Assembly (NCBI RefSeq): GCF_005233515.1
Contig: NZ_QFZZ01000004.1
Coordinates: forward strand, 382,644 to 446,643
DNA from: Pseudomonas sp. CFBP13508
Lineage (GTDB): Bacteria > Pseudomonadota > Gammaproteobacteria > Pseudomonadales > Pseudomonadaceae
DNA length: 64,000 nt
Reading direction: 5' to 3'
The position numbers were made by a program, and so were the translations under genes. The notes beneath the pieces were generated by a model. The model ran no database searches. It was given only the letters and a program-made list of their open reading frames with translations, and had not been told where the DNA came from. Positions 18,181-26,975 of this stretch are shown here, piece by piece. The stretch's first letter is position 1; each line of letters begins with the position of its first letter.

Positions 18181-19476
18181 TTACAACAACGAAATCGGAT
18201 AGCTGATAAAGATCCGGTTCTCGTCAAATTCGTTGGTGCTGAAGTCCCGGCGAATGGTCGCGTTGCGCCATTTCACGTTGAGGTTCTTCAGCGGGCCGCT
18301 CTGCACGGTGTAGGCCAGCTCCGATTCGCGGCCCCACTCCTTGCCGTCATTGGTGGTGGCGGTTTGCACGTTATCGCCGCTGATGTAGCGGTTCATCAGG
18401 GTCAGACCAGGCACGCCCAGGGCAACGAAGTTGTAGTCGTGACGCACCTGCCAGGAGCGCTCTTTGGCGTTGTCATAACTGGCGTTGTAACTGTCGTTGG
18501 CCAGGGTGCCGCCGCTGGTGCCGTTGACGCGCATCCAGGCATCGTCGCCGGTGAGTTTCTGCAGGCCGACATAGAAGGTGTTGCCACCGTACTTGGCCGA
18601 GAGCAGGGCGAACGCGGTCTTGTTGTCGAGGTCGCCGGCCTGAGCGCTGCCGTCTTCCTTGCCGGTGAAGAAACCGAGATTGGCGCCCAGCGTCCAGTCG
18701 CCCATCGGCTGGCTGTGGCTGAGGTTGAAATACTGCTGCTGGTAGATGTCAGTGAGTTCGGCGTACCACACGCCGACCATGGTGCGTTTTTCGTTGAAGC
18801 TGTATTCACCGCCGCCGAAGTTGAAGCGATCGGAGGTGAATGCACCGCGGCCGTTCATCGACATGTCTTCCATGCTCGCGTCGTTGCGCGGGCTGTTGCC
18901 ACGGAACTGGCCGCCGTAGACGGTCAGGCCGTTGATTTCGGTGGACGTAATCTGGCCACCGCGAAAGGTCTGCGGCAGGGAGCGGCCATCGTCGGAGCGC
19001 AGGATCGGCAGCACCGGCATCCATTCACCAACCTTCAATTCGGTCTTCGAGACTTTGGCTTTCAGCGCCACGCCGAGACGGCCGAAGTTATCGGCGGGGC
19101 GCCCGTCATCGTGGATCGGCAACAACTGCGTACCGCCAGTGCCTTTGCCGCCATCGAGCTTTTGCGAATACAGCCCGAGCACATCGAGGCCGAAGCCGAC
19201 GGTGCCTTGGGTGAAGCCGGATTTGGCGTCGAGAATGAAGCTCTGTGTCCACTCTTCAGCCTTGCCCTGCGGATAGGCCGGGTTGACGAAGTTGCGGTTG
19301 AAGTAGGCGTTGCGCAGGTTCAGCGTGGCTTTGCTGTCGTCAAGAAAGCCTTCGGCATCGGCGCTCATCGGCAGGGCCAGAGCGAGGCTGCTGCAACCGA
19401 TCAGGCTCAGGGTCGAACGCGGTTTGAAATGGGCAAAACGTGACGGGCGGACGGAATTGCGGGCGAGTGGGCTCAC
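18181..19476 (-). CDS. OprD-family outer membrane porin
   Basis: A 431-residue OprD/OpdB-type porin with a long signal region ending ALALPMSADA, followed by GFLDDSKATLNLRNAYFNRNF, the typical start of the mature barrel. The rest shows alternating beta-strand character and a C-terminus ending in an aromatic-rich strand (IFISYPISLL). It probably lets uronates or related sugar acids through the outer membrane; the matching operator upstream and the position next to udh support this. The exact substrate is inferred. Confidence 0.9.
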   Translation of the reverse strand: MSPLARNSVRPSRFAHFKPRSTLSLIGCSSLALALPMSADAEGFLDDSKATLNLRNAYFNRNFVNPAYPQGKAEEWTQSFILDAKSGFTQGTVGFGLDVLGLYSQKLDGGKGTGGTQLLPIHDDGRPADNFGRLGVALKAKVSKTELKVGEWMPVLPILRSDDGRSLPQTFRGGQITSTEINGLTVYGGQFRGNSPRNDASMEDMSMNGRGAFTSDRFNFGGGEYSFNEKRTMVGVWYAELTDIYQQQYFNLSHSQPMGDWTLGANLGFFTGKEDGSAQAGDLDNKTAFALLSAKYGGNTFYVGLQKLTGDDAWMRVNGTSGGTLANDSYNASYDNAKERSWQVRHDYNFVALGVPGLTLMNRYISGDNVQTATTNDGKEWGRESELAYTVQSGPLKNLNVKWRNATIRRDFSTNEFDENRIFISYPISLL

Positions 19477-19514
19477 TGTGACGCTCCCTGGATCGTTTGT
19501 TGTTTTTATTATTT

Positions 19515-19534
19515 GTCATACGTCGTCGTACAAC
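19515..19534. promoter_or_regulatory. Candidate operator upstream of oprD
   Basis: GTCATACGTCGTCGTACAAC lies about 40 bases before the oprD start. Its form resembles GntR/FadR-type dyads. A related half-site GTTATACGATGAC occurs at 19580-19592. Confidence 0.6.
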
Positions 19535-19616
19535 ATCGATGCGGATATTTCCCAGATTTACGGGGATTGTCAACTGGAAGTTATACGATGACTGTCTATG
19601 CGACGCCGCACGCCTT

Positions 19617-19832
19617 GTAGGAGCTGCGGCACGCTGCGATCTTTTGATCTTGCTTTTGAAAAATCAAGAGATCGCAGCCTCGTTTCACTCGACAGCTCCT
19701 ACAGGGGTTTTTGTTGTCCATGGGGTAGGAGCTGCGGCACGCTGCGATCTTTTGATCTTGCTTTTGAGAAATCAAGAGATCGCAGCCTCGTTTTACTCGA
19801 CAGCTCCTACAGGGACTTGTGTTGTCCATGGA
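19617..19832. repeat. Tandem duplication of a 108-base unit carrying a family B REPIN
   Basis: Two direct copies begin at 19617 and 19725 with only a few differences. Each contains the inverted pair GTAGGAGCTG...CAGCTCCTAC with inner GATCTT/AAGATC-type arms, plus a 3' flank ending TTGTCCATGG. Confidence 0.9.
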
Positions 19833-19891
19833 GTGTGTGTTGCCCGTCAAATTGCGGCAAACTTCCTTCACCCCCAGCACCAGGCCGATCC

Positions 19892-21547
19892 ATGGATAAA
19901 TACGCCCCGCGCAACTGGCAACCCCACGAAAAGCCCAGCCTGCCCGGTTCCCCTTCGACACCACTGCACTCCACGCCCAAGCGCCTGGCTTATGCGGCGG
20001 TTGGCGTGCTGGTGGCGGTGACTGGTGGGTTGGGCAACTCGCTGGTGGTTGCCAACCTGCCTTACCTGCAAGGCTCGCTCGGCGCGACCACGGCGGAGAT
20101 GGCCTGGCTGCCGGCGGCCTATGTGATGACCAACGTGTCGATGAACCTGCTGTTGGTGAAGTTTCGCCAGCAGTTCGGATTGCGCGCGTTCACCGAAGTG
20201 TTCCTTGTGTTGTACGCGCTGGTGACCTTCGGCCATTTGTTCGTCAACGATCTCAACTCGGCAGTGGCGGTGCGAGCGGCGCACGGCATGGTCGGTGCGG
20301 CGCTGAGCTCGCTGGGCCTGTATTACATGGTCCAGGCGTTCCCGGCGAAATGGCGGCTCAAAGCGTTGGTACTCGGCCTCGGCACGTCGCAACTGGCGTT
20401 ACCGCTGGCGCGGCTGTTTTCCGAAGACTTGCTGCAGATCGCCGAATGGCGCGGCTTGTACTTGTTCGAACTGGGCATGGCCCTGCTGTCACTCGGCTGC
20501 GTGTTGCTACTGAAGTTGCCGCCCGGTGACCGCTTCAAGACCTTTGAAAAACTCGATTTCCTCACCTTCGCGATCCTCGCTACCGGTGTGGCGTTATTGT
20601 GCGCGGTGCTGTCGCTCGGGCGGATCGACTGGTGGCTGGAGGCGGACTGGATCGGCGTGGCGCTGGCCTGTTCGATCGCGCTGATCATCATGGGCCTGGC
20701 CATCGAGCACAACCGCAGCAACCCGATGCTGATGACCCGCTGGCTAGGCAGCGGAACGATGATCCGCCTGGCGCTGGCGGTGACCCTGATTCGCATGGTC
20801 ACCTCGGAGCAATCCACCGGCGCGGTGGGGTTCATGCAGAACCTCAACATGGGCTATGAGCAGTTGCACAGTCTGTACGTGGTGATGCTGATCGGCAGCG
20901 TCGCCGGGCTTGCCACCAGCGCGTTGACCATCGATCCCAAACACTTGCTGATGCCGTTGATCATTTCCTTGGCGCTGATGGCCACCGGTTCGGTGATGGA
21001 CAGCTTCTCGAACAACCTGACCCGTCCCGCCAACATGTATTTCAGCCAGTTTCTGCTGGCGTTCGGCAGTACGTTTTTTCTCGGCCCGACCATGGTCTTC
21101 GGCACGCGCAACGTGCTGACCAATCCGCGCAACCTGGTGAGCTTTTCCGTGCTGTTCGGGATCTGCAACAACCTCGGCGGGCTGCTCGGCGCGGCGTTGC
21201 TCGGCACTTTTCAGATCGTGCGGGAGAAGTACCATTCCAGCCACATCGTCGATCATCTGGTGATGTCCGATCCGTTGGTGGCTGCGCGGGTGCAGAGCGG
21301 CGGTTCGGCCTACGGCGGTTTGCTCGCCGACCCGAGCCTGCGCAATCTGGCCGGCATGCGCAGCCTCGCCAATGCGGCGACACGCGAAGCGAACGTGCTG
21401 GCCTATAACGATGTCTTCATGCTGATCGCGGTCATTGCCGTCCTGACCATGATCTGGCTTTCGATTCGCGCGTTGTGGCTGATGAGCACCACCAAAGCCA
21501 TTGAGCCGACACCTTCCGTATCACCCAGCGGTGCCACTTCTTCATGA
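19892..21547 (+). CDS. MFS efflux transporter, DHA2 (EmrB-like) family
   Basis: 551 residues with about 14 hydrophobic helices, the DHA2/EmrB pattern. The first helix (GVLVAVTGGLGNSLVVANLPYLQGSLGATTAEMAWLPAAYVMTNVS) aligns with the N-terminal region of EmrB-type pumps. The ATG at 19892 starts after the duplicated REPIN; an in-frame upstream extension would be repeat-derived and is rejected. The next gene overlaps by ATGA and encodes the matching membrane-fusion protein, so together they form a two-part inner-membrane/periplasm efflux system. The substrate is unknown. Confidence 0.92.
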   Translation: MDKYAPRNWQPHEKPSLPGSPSTPLHSTPKRLAYAAVGVLVAVTGGLGNSLVVANLPYLQGSLGATTAEMAWLPAAYVMTNVSMNLLLVKFRQQFGLRAFTEVFLVLYALVTFGHLFVNDLNSAVAVRAAHGMVGAALSSLGLYYMVQAFPAKWRLKALVLGLGTSQLALPLARLFSEDLLQIAEWRGLYLFELGMALLSLGCVLLLKLPPGDRFKTFEKLDFLTFAILATGVALLCAVLSLGRIDWWLEADWIGVALACSIALIIMGLAIEHNRSNPMLMTRWLGSGTMIRLALAVTLIRMVTSEQSTGAVGFMQNLNMGYEQLHSLYVVMLIGSVAGLATSALTIDPKHLLMPLIISLALMATGSVMDSFSNNLTRPANMYFSQFLLAFGSTFFLGPTMVFGTRNVLTNPRNLVSFSVLFGICNNLGGLLGAALLGTFQIVREKYHSSHIVDHLVMSDPLVAARVQSGGSAYGGLLADPSLRNLAGMRSLANAATREANVLAYNDVFMLIAVIAVLTMIWLSIRALWLMSTTKAIEPTPSVSPSGATSS

Positions 21548-22686
21548 CCGAACCGACCACCACAACCACCAATGCCATCGCCGCCACGCCTGAAGGGGAA
21601 GCGCCGCCATCGTCGCCGAACACTGCGCCGCGTTCGCTGCGGGTGCGGATCATTTCTTCGCTGGGCTTTGCCGGGATCGCCATCGTCGGCGTACTGATCG
21701 TGTTGTATGCCTGGCAACTGCCACCGTTCAGCAGCGCCGTCGAAACTACCGAAAACGCCCTGATTCGCGGGCAGGTGACGATCATCGGCCCGCAGCTCAG
21801 CGGCTATGTGTTCGAGGTGCCGGTGCAGGACTTCCAGTACGTCAAGGCCGGGGACCTGCTGGTGCGTCTGGACGACCGCATCTATCAGCAACGTCTCGAT
21901 CAGGCACTGGCGCAACTGGCGGTGCAGAAGGCCGGACTGGCCAACGTCGTGCAGCAGCGCAACAGCGCCGAAGCGACGATCAAATTGCGTCAGGCGGTGT
22001 TGGCCGACAGCCAGGCGCAGTTGCGCAAGAGCGAGGCCGATTTGCGCCGAAACCAGGAACTGGTGCGCGACGGCTCGGTGTCCAAGCGCGAATTCGACGT
22101 GACCCTCGCTGCCAACGCGCAAAGCACGGCTTCTGTGGCGCAGGCCAAGGCCAATCTGGAAATCGCCCGGCAGGATCTGCAAACGGTGATCGTCAATCGC
22201 GGCTCGCTGGAGGCCGCCGTGGCCAGTGCCGAAGCAGCGGTGCAACTGGCGCGGATCGATCTGTCGAACACGCGAATCGTCGCCCCGCGCGAAGGCCAGC
22301 TCGGGCAGATCGGCGTGCGCTTGGGGGCCTACGTCAACTCCGGCGCGCAGCTGATGGCGCTGGTCCCGGACCAGAAGTGGGTGATCGCCAACATGAAGGA
22401 AACCCAGATGGCCAACGTGCGGGTCGGGCAACCGGTACGCTTCACCGTCGACGCCTTGAACCACCGCAGATTCACCGGCCATGTGCAGCATATTTCGCCG
22501 GGCACCGGTTCGGAATTTGCCTTGCTCCAGGCCGACAACGCCACCGGCAACTTCGTCAAGATCGCCCAGCGGGTGCCGGTGCGCATCACCATCGATCCCG
22601 ATCAGCAGGAAGAAGAACGCTTGCGGCCGGGGATGTCAGTGGTTGTCAGCATCGACACCGCCGCCGGCGACACCCAACCCCACTGA
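21544..22686 (+). CDS. HlyD/EmrA-family membrane fusion protein
   Basis: 380 residues: a cytoplasmic N-terminus, one membrane helix (about 40-58, GIAIVGVLIVLYAW), a split biotinyl-lipoyl-like domain starting VTIIGPQLSGYVFEVPVQDFQYVKAGDLLVRLDD, a long alpha-helical hairpin (about 120-230) and a C-terminal beta-barrel. It bridges the MFS pump to an outer membrane channel not encoded here. The ATGA overlap with the pump gene implies translational coupling. Confidence 0.92.
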   Translation: MTEPTTTTTNAIAATPEGEAPPSSPNTAPRSLRVRIISSLGFAGIAIVGVLIVLYAWQLPPFSSAVETTENALIRGQVTIIGPQLSGYVFEVPVQDFQYVKAGDLLVRLDDRIYQQRLDQALAQLAVQKAGLANVVQQRNSAEATIKLRQAVLADSQAQLRKSEADLRRNQELVRDGSVSKREFDVTLAANAQSTASVAQAKANLEIARQDLQTVIVNRGSLEAAVASAEAAVQLARIDLSNTRIVAPREGQLGQIGVRLGAYVNSGAQLMALVPDQKWVIANMKETQMANVRVGQPVRFTVDALNHRRFTGHVQHISPGTGSEFALLQADNATGNFVKIAQRVPVRITIDPDQQEEERLRPGMSVVVSIDTAAGDTQPH

Positions 22687-22700
22687 TCAATGCCTAACCC

Positions 22701-22788
22701 TGTGGGAGCGAGCCTGCTCGCGAAAGCGTCGTATCAGTAACATTTCCTTATCTGGCACACCGCTTTCGCGAGCAGGCTCGCTCCCACA
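22701..22788. repeat. REPIN of family A
   Basis: A forward copy at 22701-22724 and a reverse copy at 22765-22788, downstream of the efflux pair. Confidence 0.9.
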
Positions 22789-22811
22789 GGATTAGTGCTC
22801 ACGGGCTCTAT

Positions 22812-23006
22812 TCATTCGGGCGAGGGGGTGACCCGGCAACTTTTGCGGTTGCGAATCTGCTCGTCGCTGGGCCTCTCGCGGACGAATTCGAAGCGCGGTT
22901 CGCCTTCGCTGTAATGCACCAGCCAGCCCCATTCCAGTTCGCTTTCGTCCTGTCCGGGATGCGGTGGCCGGGCCCACCAGGGTTCTTTGCTGAGGATCTC
23001 GCGCAT
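22812..23006 (-). CDS. Conserved small protein of unknown function
   Basis: 64 residues beginning MREILSKEPWWARPPHPGQD. It is soluble, Trp/Pro-rich near the start and charged, with no signal peptide or membrane segment. A strong GGAGG lies 5 bases before the ATG, which makes it a real gene rather than a chance frame. I recall similar short proteins in pseudomonads but no function. Confidence 0.75.
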   Translation of the reverse strand: MREILSKEPWWARPPHPGQDESELEWGWLVHYSEGEPRFEFVRERPSDEQIRNRKSCRVTPSPE

Positions 23007-23113
23007 GGCAGCCTCCGGTTGATGGCAATCCTTGAACTATAGCTTCCTGTCGCGAGTCGTCAGAACAGGCTGTGTAGAATCGGCGCGTTCATGACGATAT
23101 GGGGGGCAGGGCG

Positions 23114-23653
23114 ATGATGGATGAAGTGCGCAGGGATGAACCGTCGAAACGGCTGTTTTTCGCTTTGGACTGCCCGCCGGCGCAGCGCAAGGCAATCGCC
23201 CAGTGGCGCGCGGAGCTGGGCCTGCGCAGCGGCAAACCGGTGTCGGCGGATAACTTTCATCTGACTCTGCTGTTTCTCGGTGCGGTGCCGCTGGCGCAGA
23301 TTCACGGCGTCTGCGAAGCAGCGAGCAGTGTGCGTATTCCCGGCGAAACGTTACGCATTGCGCTGGATCGCTTGCAGGTCTGGCATCGCGCCGGTGTGTT
23401 GTCCCTTGCACCCGAGCAGGCGCCGCCGGCGTTGCTGCGCCTGGTCTACGCGCTGGAGCAGGCGATGCTGCCGTTCGGTTTTGACGAGCCCACCCACGAG
23501 TTCCGCCCGCACCTGACACTGGCGCGGGAGTACCGCGCGCCGGAGCCGGAAGCGCGCACGCCGCCGGAGTTCTTTCTGCGTGCAGAACGCTTCGCTTTGT
23601 TCGAATCGCACAAGGGTCGGTATCGAGTTGTGCAGGACTGGCCGCTGATCTGA
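23114..23653 (+). CDS. thpR: RNA 2',3'-cyclic phosphodiesterase (2H family)
   Basis: About 179 residues with both signature HxT motifs of the 2H phosphoesterase superfamily: FHLTLLFLG near residue 46 and FRPHLTLAR near residue 137. ThpR-type enzymes open 2',3'-cyclic phosphate ends of RNA and can join tRNA halves in vitro. The ATG at 23114 (MMDEVRRDEP) follows a G-rich Shine-Dalgarno; a frame extension to 23099 is less likely. Confidence 0.92.
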   Translation: MMDEVRRDEPSKRLFFALDCPPAQRKAIAQWRAELGLRSGKPVSADNFHLTLLFLGAVPLAQIHGVCEAASSVRIPGETLRIALDRLQVWHRAGVLSLAPEQAPPALLRLVYALEQAMLPFGFDEPTHEFRPHLTLAREYRAPEPEARTPPEFFLRAERFALFESHKGRYRVVQDWPLI

Positions 23654-23660
23654 ACGGACA

Positions 23661-23684
23661 AAAAAAGGCGCCCGAAGGCGCCTG
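23661..23684 (-). terminator. Rho-independent terminator
   Basis: AGGCGCC-CGAA-GGCGCCT style hairpin. On the minus strand it is followed by a T-run (A-run at 23660-23666), so it best serves the pot operon reading towards thpR; the stem may also slow transcription from thpR. Confidence 0.75.
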
Positions 23685-23789
23685 CAAATTCACCCGAGCC
23701 GAGGGAGCCGGGTGAGGCCGTTCAGAGCAGGGTGCAGCGGTGGTAAGGCGCTGCGTGAACGGAAAATTTTCAGCACTGCATTGCTTCAT

Positions 23790-23879
23790 TGTGGGAGCGA
23801 GCCTGCTCGCGAAGGCGTCGGCACATCCAACATTTTCGTCGCCTGTCCTACCGCTTTCGCGAGCAGGCTCGCTCCCACA
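23790..23879. repeat. REPIN of family A
   Basis: A forward copy at 23790-23813 and a reverse copy at 23856-23879, just downstream of the potF stop. Confidence 0.9.
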
Positions 23880-23898
23880 CTTTTGATCATCGCTGTTT

Positions 23899-24996
23899 TT
23901 ATTTCCCGAGCTTCACCCGCGTCCAGCCGCGCGTCATGATCCGCTGTGTGGCAATCGGCTGATCCGGCACTGCATACAAGGTCGCCATCACAGCTTGCGA
24001 CGGATACGAGCCCGGTTCGTTGCGGATCGCTTCGTCCACCAGTGGCGTGGCCGCTGCGTTGGCGTTGCTGTAGCCGATGCTGTTGGTGACTTCGGCGATG
24101 ATGTCCGGGCGCATCAGGAAGTCCATGAACAGGTAGGCGTTGTCGACGTTCGCCGCATCACGGGGAATGGCGACCATGTCGTAGAAACTGCCGGCGCCTT
24201 CCTTGGGAATGCTGTAGTCGATCACCACGTTGTTGCCCGACTCCACTGCGCGGGCCTTGGCCTGCAGGACATCGCCGGAGTAACCGACCGCCACGCAGAT
24301 GTTGCCGTTGGCCAGATCGGAGATGTATTTCGAGGAATGGAAATACGCCACGTACGGGCGGATTTTCATGAACAGCGCTTCGGCTTCGGCGATGTGCGCC
24401 TTGTCCTTGTCGTTCACCGCATAGCCCAGATAGTGCAGGGCGGCCGGGAGCATTTCGGTCGGCGAATCGAGGAAACTGATGCCGCAGGCTTTGAGTTTTT
24501 CCGCGTTCTCCGGTTTGAACAGCAAGTCCCAGGAGTTGGTCGGAGCGTTGGCGCCGAGTACTTCCTTGACCTTCGCCGGATTGAAACCGATGCCGATCGA
24601 GCCCCACATGTACGGGAACGCGTGCGCGTTGTCCGGATCACTGGCGGCGGCGTTTTTCAGCAGCACCGGGTTGAGATTCTTCCAGTTCGGCAGCTTCGAT
24701 TTGTCCAGCGGCTGGTAGACGCCGGCCTTGATCTGCTTGGCCAGAAAACTGTTCGACGGCACCACGATGTCGTAGCCGGATTTGCCCGCGAGCAGGCGCG
24801 CTTCCAGGGTTTCGTTGCTGTCGAAGACGTCGTAGGTCACGCGAATGCCGGTCTCGTCTTCGAACTTTTTCACGGTGTCCGGCGCGATGTAATCGGACCA
24901 GTTGTAAACACGCAGCACCTTGTCGTTGGCCTGGGCGCCCATGACCATTGCGCCCATTAAGGACAGTGTCAGCAGAGTCCTGCCAAACATTTTCAT
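23899..24996 (-). CDS. potF: Polyamine ABC transporter substrate-binding protein
   Basis: 365 residues with a signal peptide ([23 protein letters not shown]). The mature start [28 protein letters not shown] is diagnostic for PotF/SpuD-type periplasmic putrescine/spermidine receptors (the WSDY segment contacts the polyamine). The ATG at 24996 follows GGGAG; a longer in-frame extension runs into a repeat and is rejected. Other cluster genes encode the permeases, ATPase and a putrescine catabolic pathway. Confidence 0.94.
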   Translation of the reverse strand: MKMFGRTLLTLSLMGAMVMGAQANDKVLRVYNWSDYIAPDTVKKFEDETGIRVTYDVFDSNETLEARLLAGKSGYDIVVPSNSFLAKQIKAGVYQPLDKSKLPNWKNLNPVLLKNAAASDPDNAHAFPYMWGSIGIGFNPAKVKEVLGANAPTNSWDLLFKPENAEKLKACGISFLDSPTEMLPAALHYLGYAVNDKDKAHIAEAEALFMKIRPYVAYFHSSKYISDLANGNICVAVGYSGDVLQAKARAVESGNNVVIDYSIPKEGAGSFYDMVAIPRDAANVDNAYLFMDFLMRPDIIAEVTNSIGYSNANAAATPLVDEAIRNEPGSYPSQAVMATLYAVPDQPIATQRIMTRGWTRVKLGK

Positions 24997-25052
24997 CGGT
25001 ACAACTCCCTTCTTCTTATTCAACAAAACAAAAGCTCGGTGCACTTGAACCT

Positions 25053-25173
25053 TGTGGCGAGGGGATTTATCCCCGCTCGGCTGCGAAGCAGTCGCAAAAC
25101 CTGAATACGGAGTCTTCAGGTAGAACTGCAGGGGCCGCTTCGCAGCCCAACGGGGATAAATCCCCTCGCCACA
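25053..25173. repeat. Inverted repeat of family D inside the pot operon
   Basis: TGTGGCGAGGGGATTTATCC... and its reverse complement are separated by about 75 bases, with inner CTGCGAAGC/GCTTCGCAG arms. It lies between potI and potF, which are otherwise co-directional. Confidence 0.85.
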
Positions 25174-25191
25174 GTTGTTCATCGGTGTTGC

Positions 25192-26064
25192 TCAGGCAGT
25201 CGCCGCTGCCGGCTGTTGCCACGACTCATTCGCGGTCTGATCCATCGCTTCCTGGATCGCTTTTTTGCGGTTGGCCTCTGCCTTGCGGCCGAAGTACCAG
25301 ACCAGGAAAGTCACCAGCGACACCGCCAGCAGAATCAGGCTGGCCACGGCGTTGATCTCAGGTTTCACGCCCAGACGCACCGCCGAGAACACTTCCATCG
25401 GCAGCGTCGTCGAGCCCGGCCCGGAGACGAAACTAGCCAGCACCAGATCGTCCAGCGACAAGGCGAACGACATCATCCCGCCGGCGGCCAGCGACGGCGC
25501 GATCATGGGAATGGTGATGAGGAAAAACACTTTGAATGGTTTGGCGCCGAGGTCCATCGCCGCTTCTTCGATCGACAGATCCAGTTCCCGCAGGCGCGCG
25601 GAGACTACCACCGCCACATAAGCGGCACAAAAGGTGGTGTGGGCGATCCAGATGGTGACGATGCCGCGCTCCTGCGGCCAGCCGATCAGTTGCGCCATCG
25701 CCACGAACAGCAGCAACAGCGACAGACCGGTGATCACTTCCGGCATCACCAACGGCGCGGTCACCAGACCCCCGAACAGCGTGCGGCCCTTGAAGCGCGT
25801 CACCCGCGTCAGCACGAAAGCGGCGAGGGTGCCCAGCGCCACCGCAGCGATCGCGGTGTAGCAGGCGATCTCCAGCGAGCGCAGCACCGAGCCCATCAGT
25901 TGCGAGTTGTCGAGCAGGCCGACGTACCACTTGATCGACCAGCCGCCCCACACCGTCACCAGTTTCGAGGCGTTGAACGAGTAGATCACCAGGATCAGCA
26001 TCGGCAGATAAATGAACATCAAGCCGAAGATCAGCATGAATTTGGAAAAGTTGAAGCGTTTCAT
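25192..26064 (-). CDS. potI: Polyamine ABC transporter permease (PotI/SpuH type)
   Basis: 290 residues with six predicted helices and the ABC permease EAA-like loop (EEAAMDLGAKPFKVFFLITIPMIAPSLAAG). Its stop precedes potF by about 195 bases, and its start overlaps the other permease gene by 4 bases. It pairs with PotH to form the membrane channel. Confidence 0.93.
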   Translation of the reverse strand: MKRFNFSKFMLIFGLMFIYLPMLILVIYSFNASKLVTVWGGWSIKWYVGLLDNSQLMGSVLRSLEIACYTAIAAVALGTLAAFVLTRVTRFKGRTLFGGLVTAPLVMPEVITGLSLLLLFVAMAQLIGWPQERGIVTIWIAHTTFCAAYVAVVVSARLRELDLSIEEAAMDLGAKPFKVFFLITIPMIAPSLAAGGMMSFALSLDDLVLASFVSGPGSTTLPMEVFSAVRLGVKPEINAVASLILLAVSLVTFLVWYFGRKAEANRKKAIQEAMDQTANESWQQPAAATA

Positions 26065-26975
26065 CCCCGTGCCTCCATCTCTTTGGCCTGGCTGCGGTTG
26101 AACAGCAGAATCGGCACAATCAGGATCAACAGCATTACCACCGCCAGCGCAGAAGCCACCGGCCAGTCGCGGTTATTGAAGAACTCCTGCCACAGCACGC
26201 GACCGATCATCAGCGTCTCCGGGCCACCCAGCAGTTCCGGGATCACGAACTCGCCGACCACCGGAATGAACACCAGCATGCAACCGGCAACGATGCCGTT
26301 CTTGGCCAGCGGCACGGTGATCTTCCAGAAGTTGTTGAAGTTGCTCGAACCCAGATCCTGCGCGGCTTCCAGCAGACTGTTGTCGTGCTTGACCAGGTTG
26401 GCGTAGAGCGGCAGCACCATGAACGGCAGATACGCGTAAACCACGCCGATGTACACCGCAGTGTTGGTGTTGAGGATCTCGATCGGGTGATCGGTGAGCC
26501 CGGTCCACATCAGGAACCCGTTGAGCAGACCGTTGTTGCTGAGGATGCCCATCCACGCATACACGCGGATCAGGATCGCCGTCCAGGTCGGCATCATGAT
26601 CAACAGCAGCAGCACATTTTGCGTTTCCTTGCCGGTTTTGGTGATCGCGTAGGCCATCGGGAAACCGATCACCAGGCACATCAGCGTGCTCAGTGCCGCG
26701 ACCTTCAGCGAGCCGAGATACGCCGACAGGTACAGCTCGTCTTCGCCGAGCAGGGAGTAGTTGCCGATGTTCAGCAGCAGCTGGAATTTCTGTTCGGCGA
26801 AGGTGTAGATCTCCGAGTACGGCGGGATCGACAGCGCGGCTTCCGAGAAGCTGATCTTCATCACCAGAAAGAACGGCAGCATGAAGAACAGGAACAGCCA
26901 GATGAACGGAATACCGATCACCAGTTTTCGTCCGCTGGGCACCAGGCGCAAGAATTGCTGATTGAAAGTTCTCAT
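26061..26975 (-). CDS. potH: Polyamine ABC transporter permease (PotH/SpuG type)
   Basis: 304 residues with six helices and the EAA loop (LLEAAQDLGSSNFNNFWKITVPLAKNG). The ATG at 26975 overlaps the potG stop as ATGA; a longer in-frame start is rejected because it reads through potG. The N-terminus (MRTFNQQFLRLVPSGRKLVIG) and the first helix match the PotH family. Confidence 0.93.
   Translation of the reverse strand: MRTFNQQFLRLVPSGRKLVIGIPFIWLFLFFMLPFFLVMKISFSEAALSIPPYSEIYTFAEQKFQLLLNIGNYSLLGEDELYLSAYLGSLKVAALSTLMCLVIGFPMAYAITKTGKETQNVLLLLIMMPTWTAILIRVYAWMGILSNNGLLNGFLMWTGLTDHPIEILNTNTAVYIGVVYAYLPFMVLPLYANLVKHDNSLLEAAQDLGSSNFNNFWKITVPLAKNGIVAGCMLVFIPVVGEFVIPELLGGPETLMIGRVLWQEFFNNRDWPVASALAVVMLLILIVPILLFNRSQAKEMEARG

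Larger units (their letters stand above)
19477..19891. other. 415-base intergenic region: operators and duplicated repeats
   Basis: This divergent region between oprD and the MFS gene holds the oprD operator (19515-19534), a related half-site (19580-19592) and two tandem copies of a family B REPIN (19617-19832). I see no additional gene. Confidence 0.7.

Noticed and set aside
19598..19891. Upstream extension of the MFS gene by 98 residues
   Set aside because: It translates the duplicated REPIN DNA; the real start is ATG at 19892 with the conserved N-terminus.
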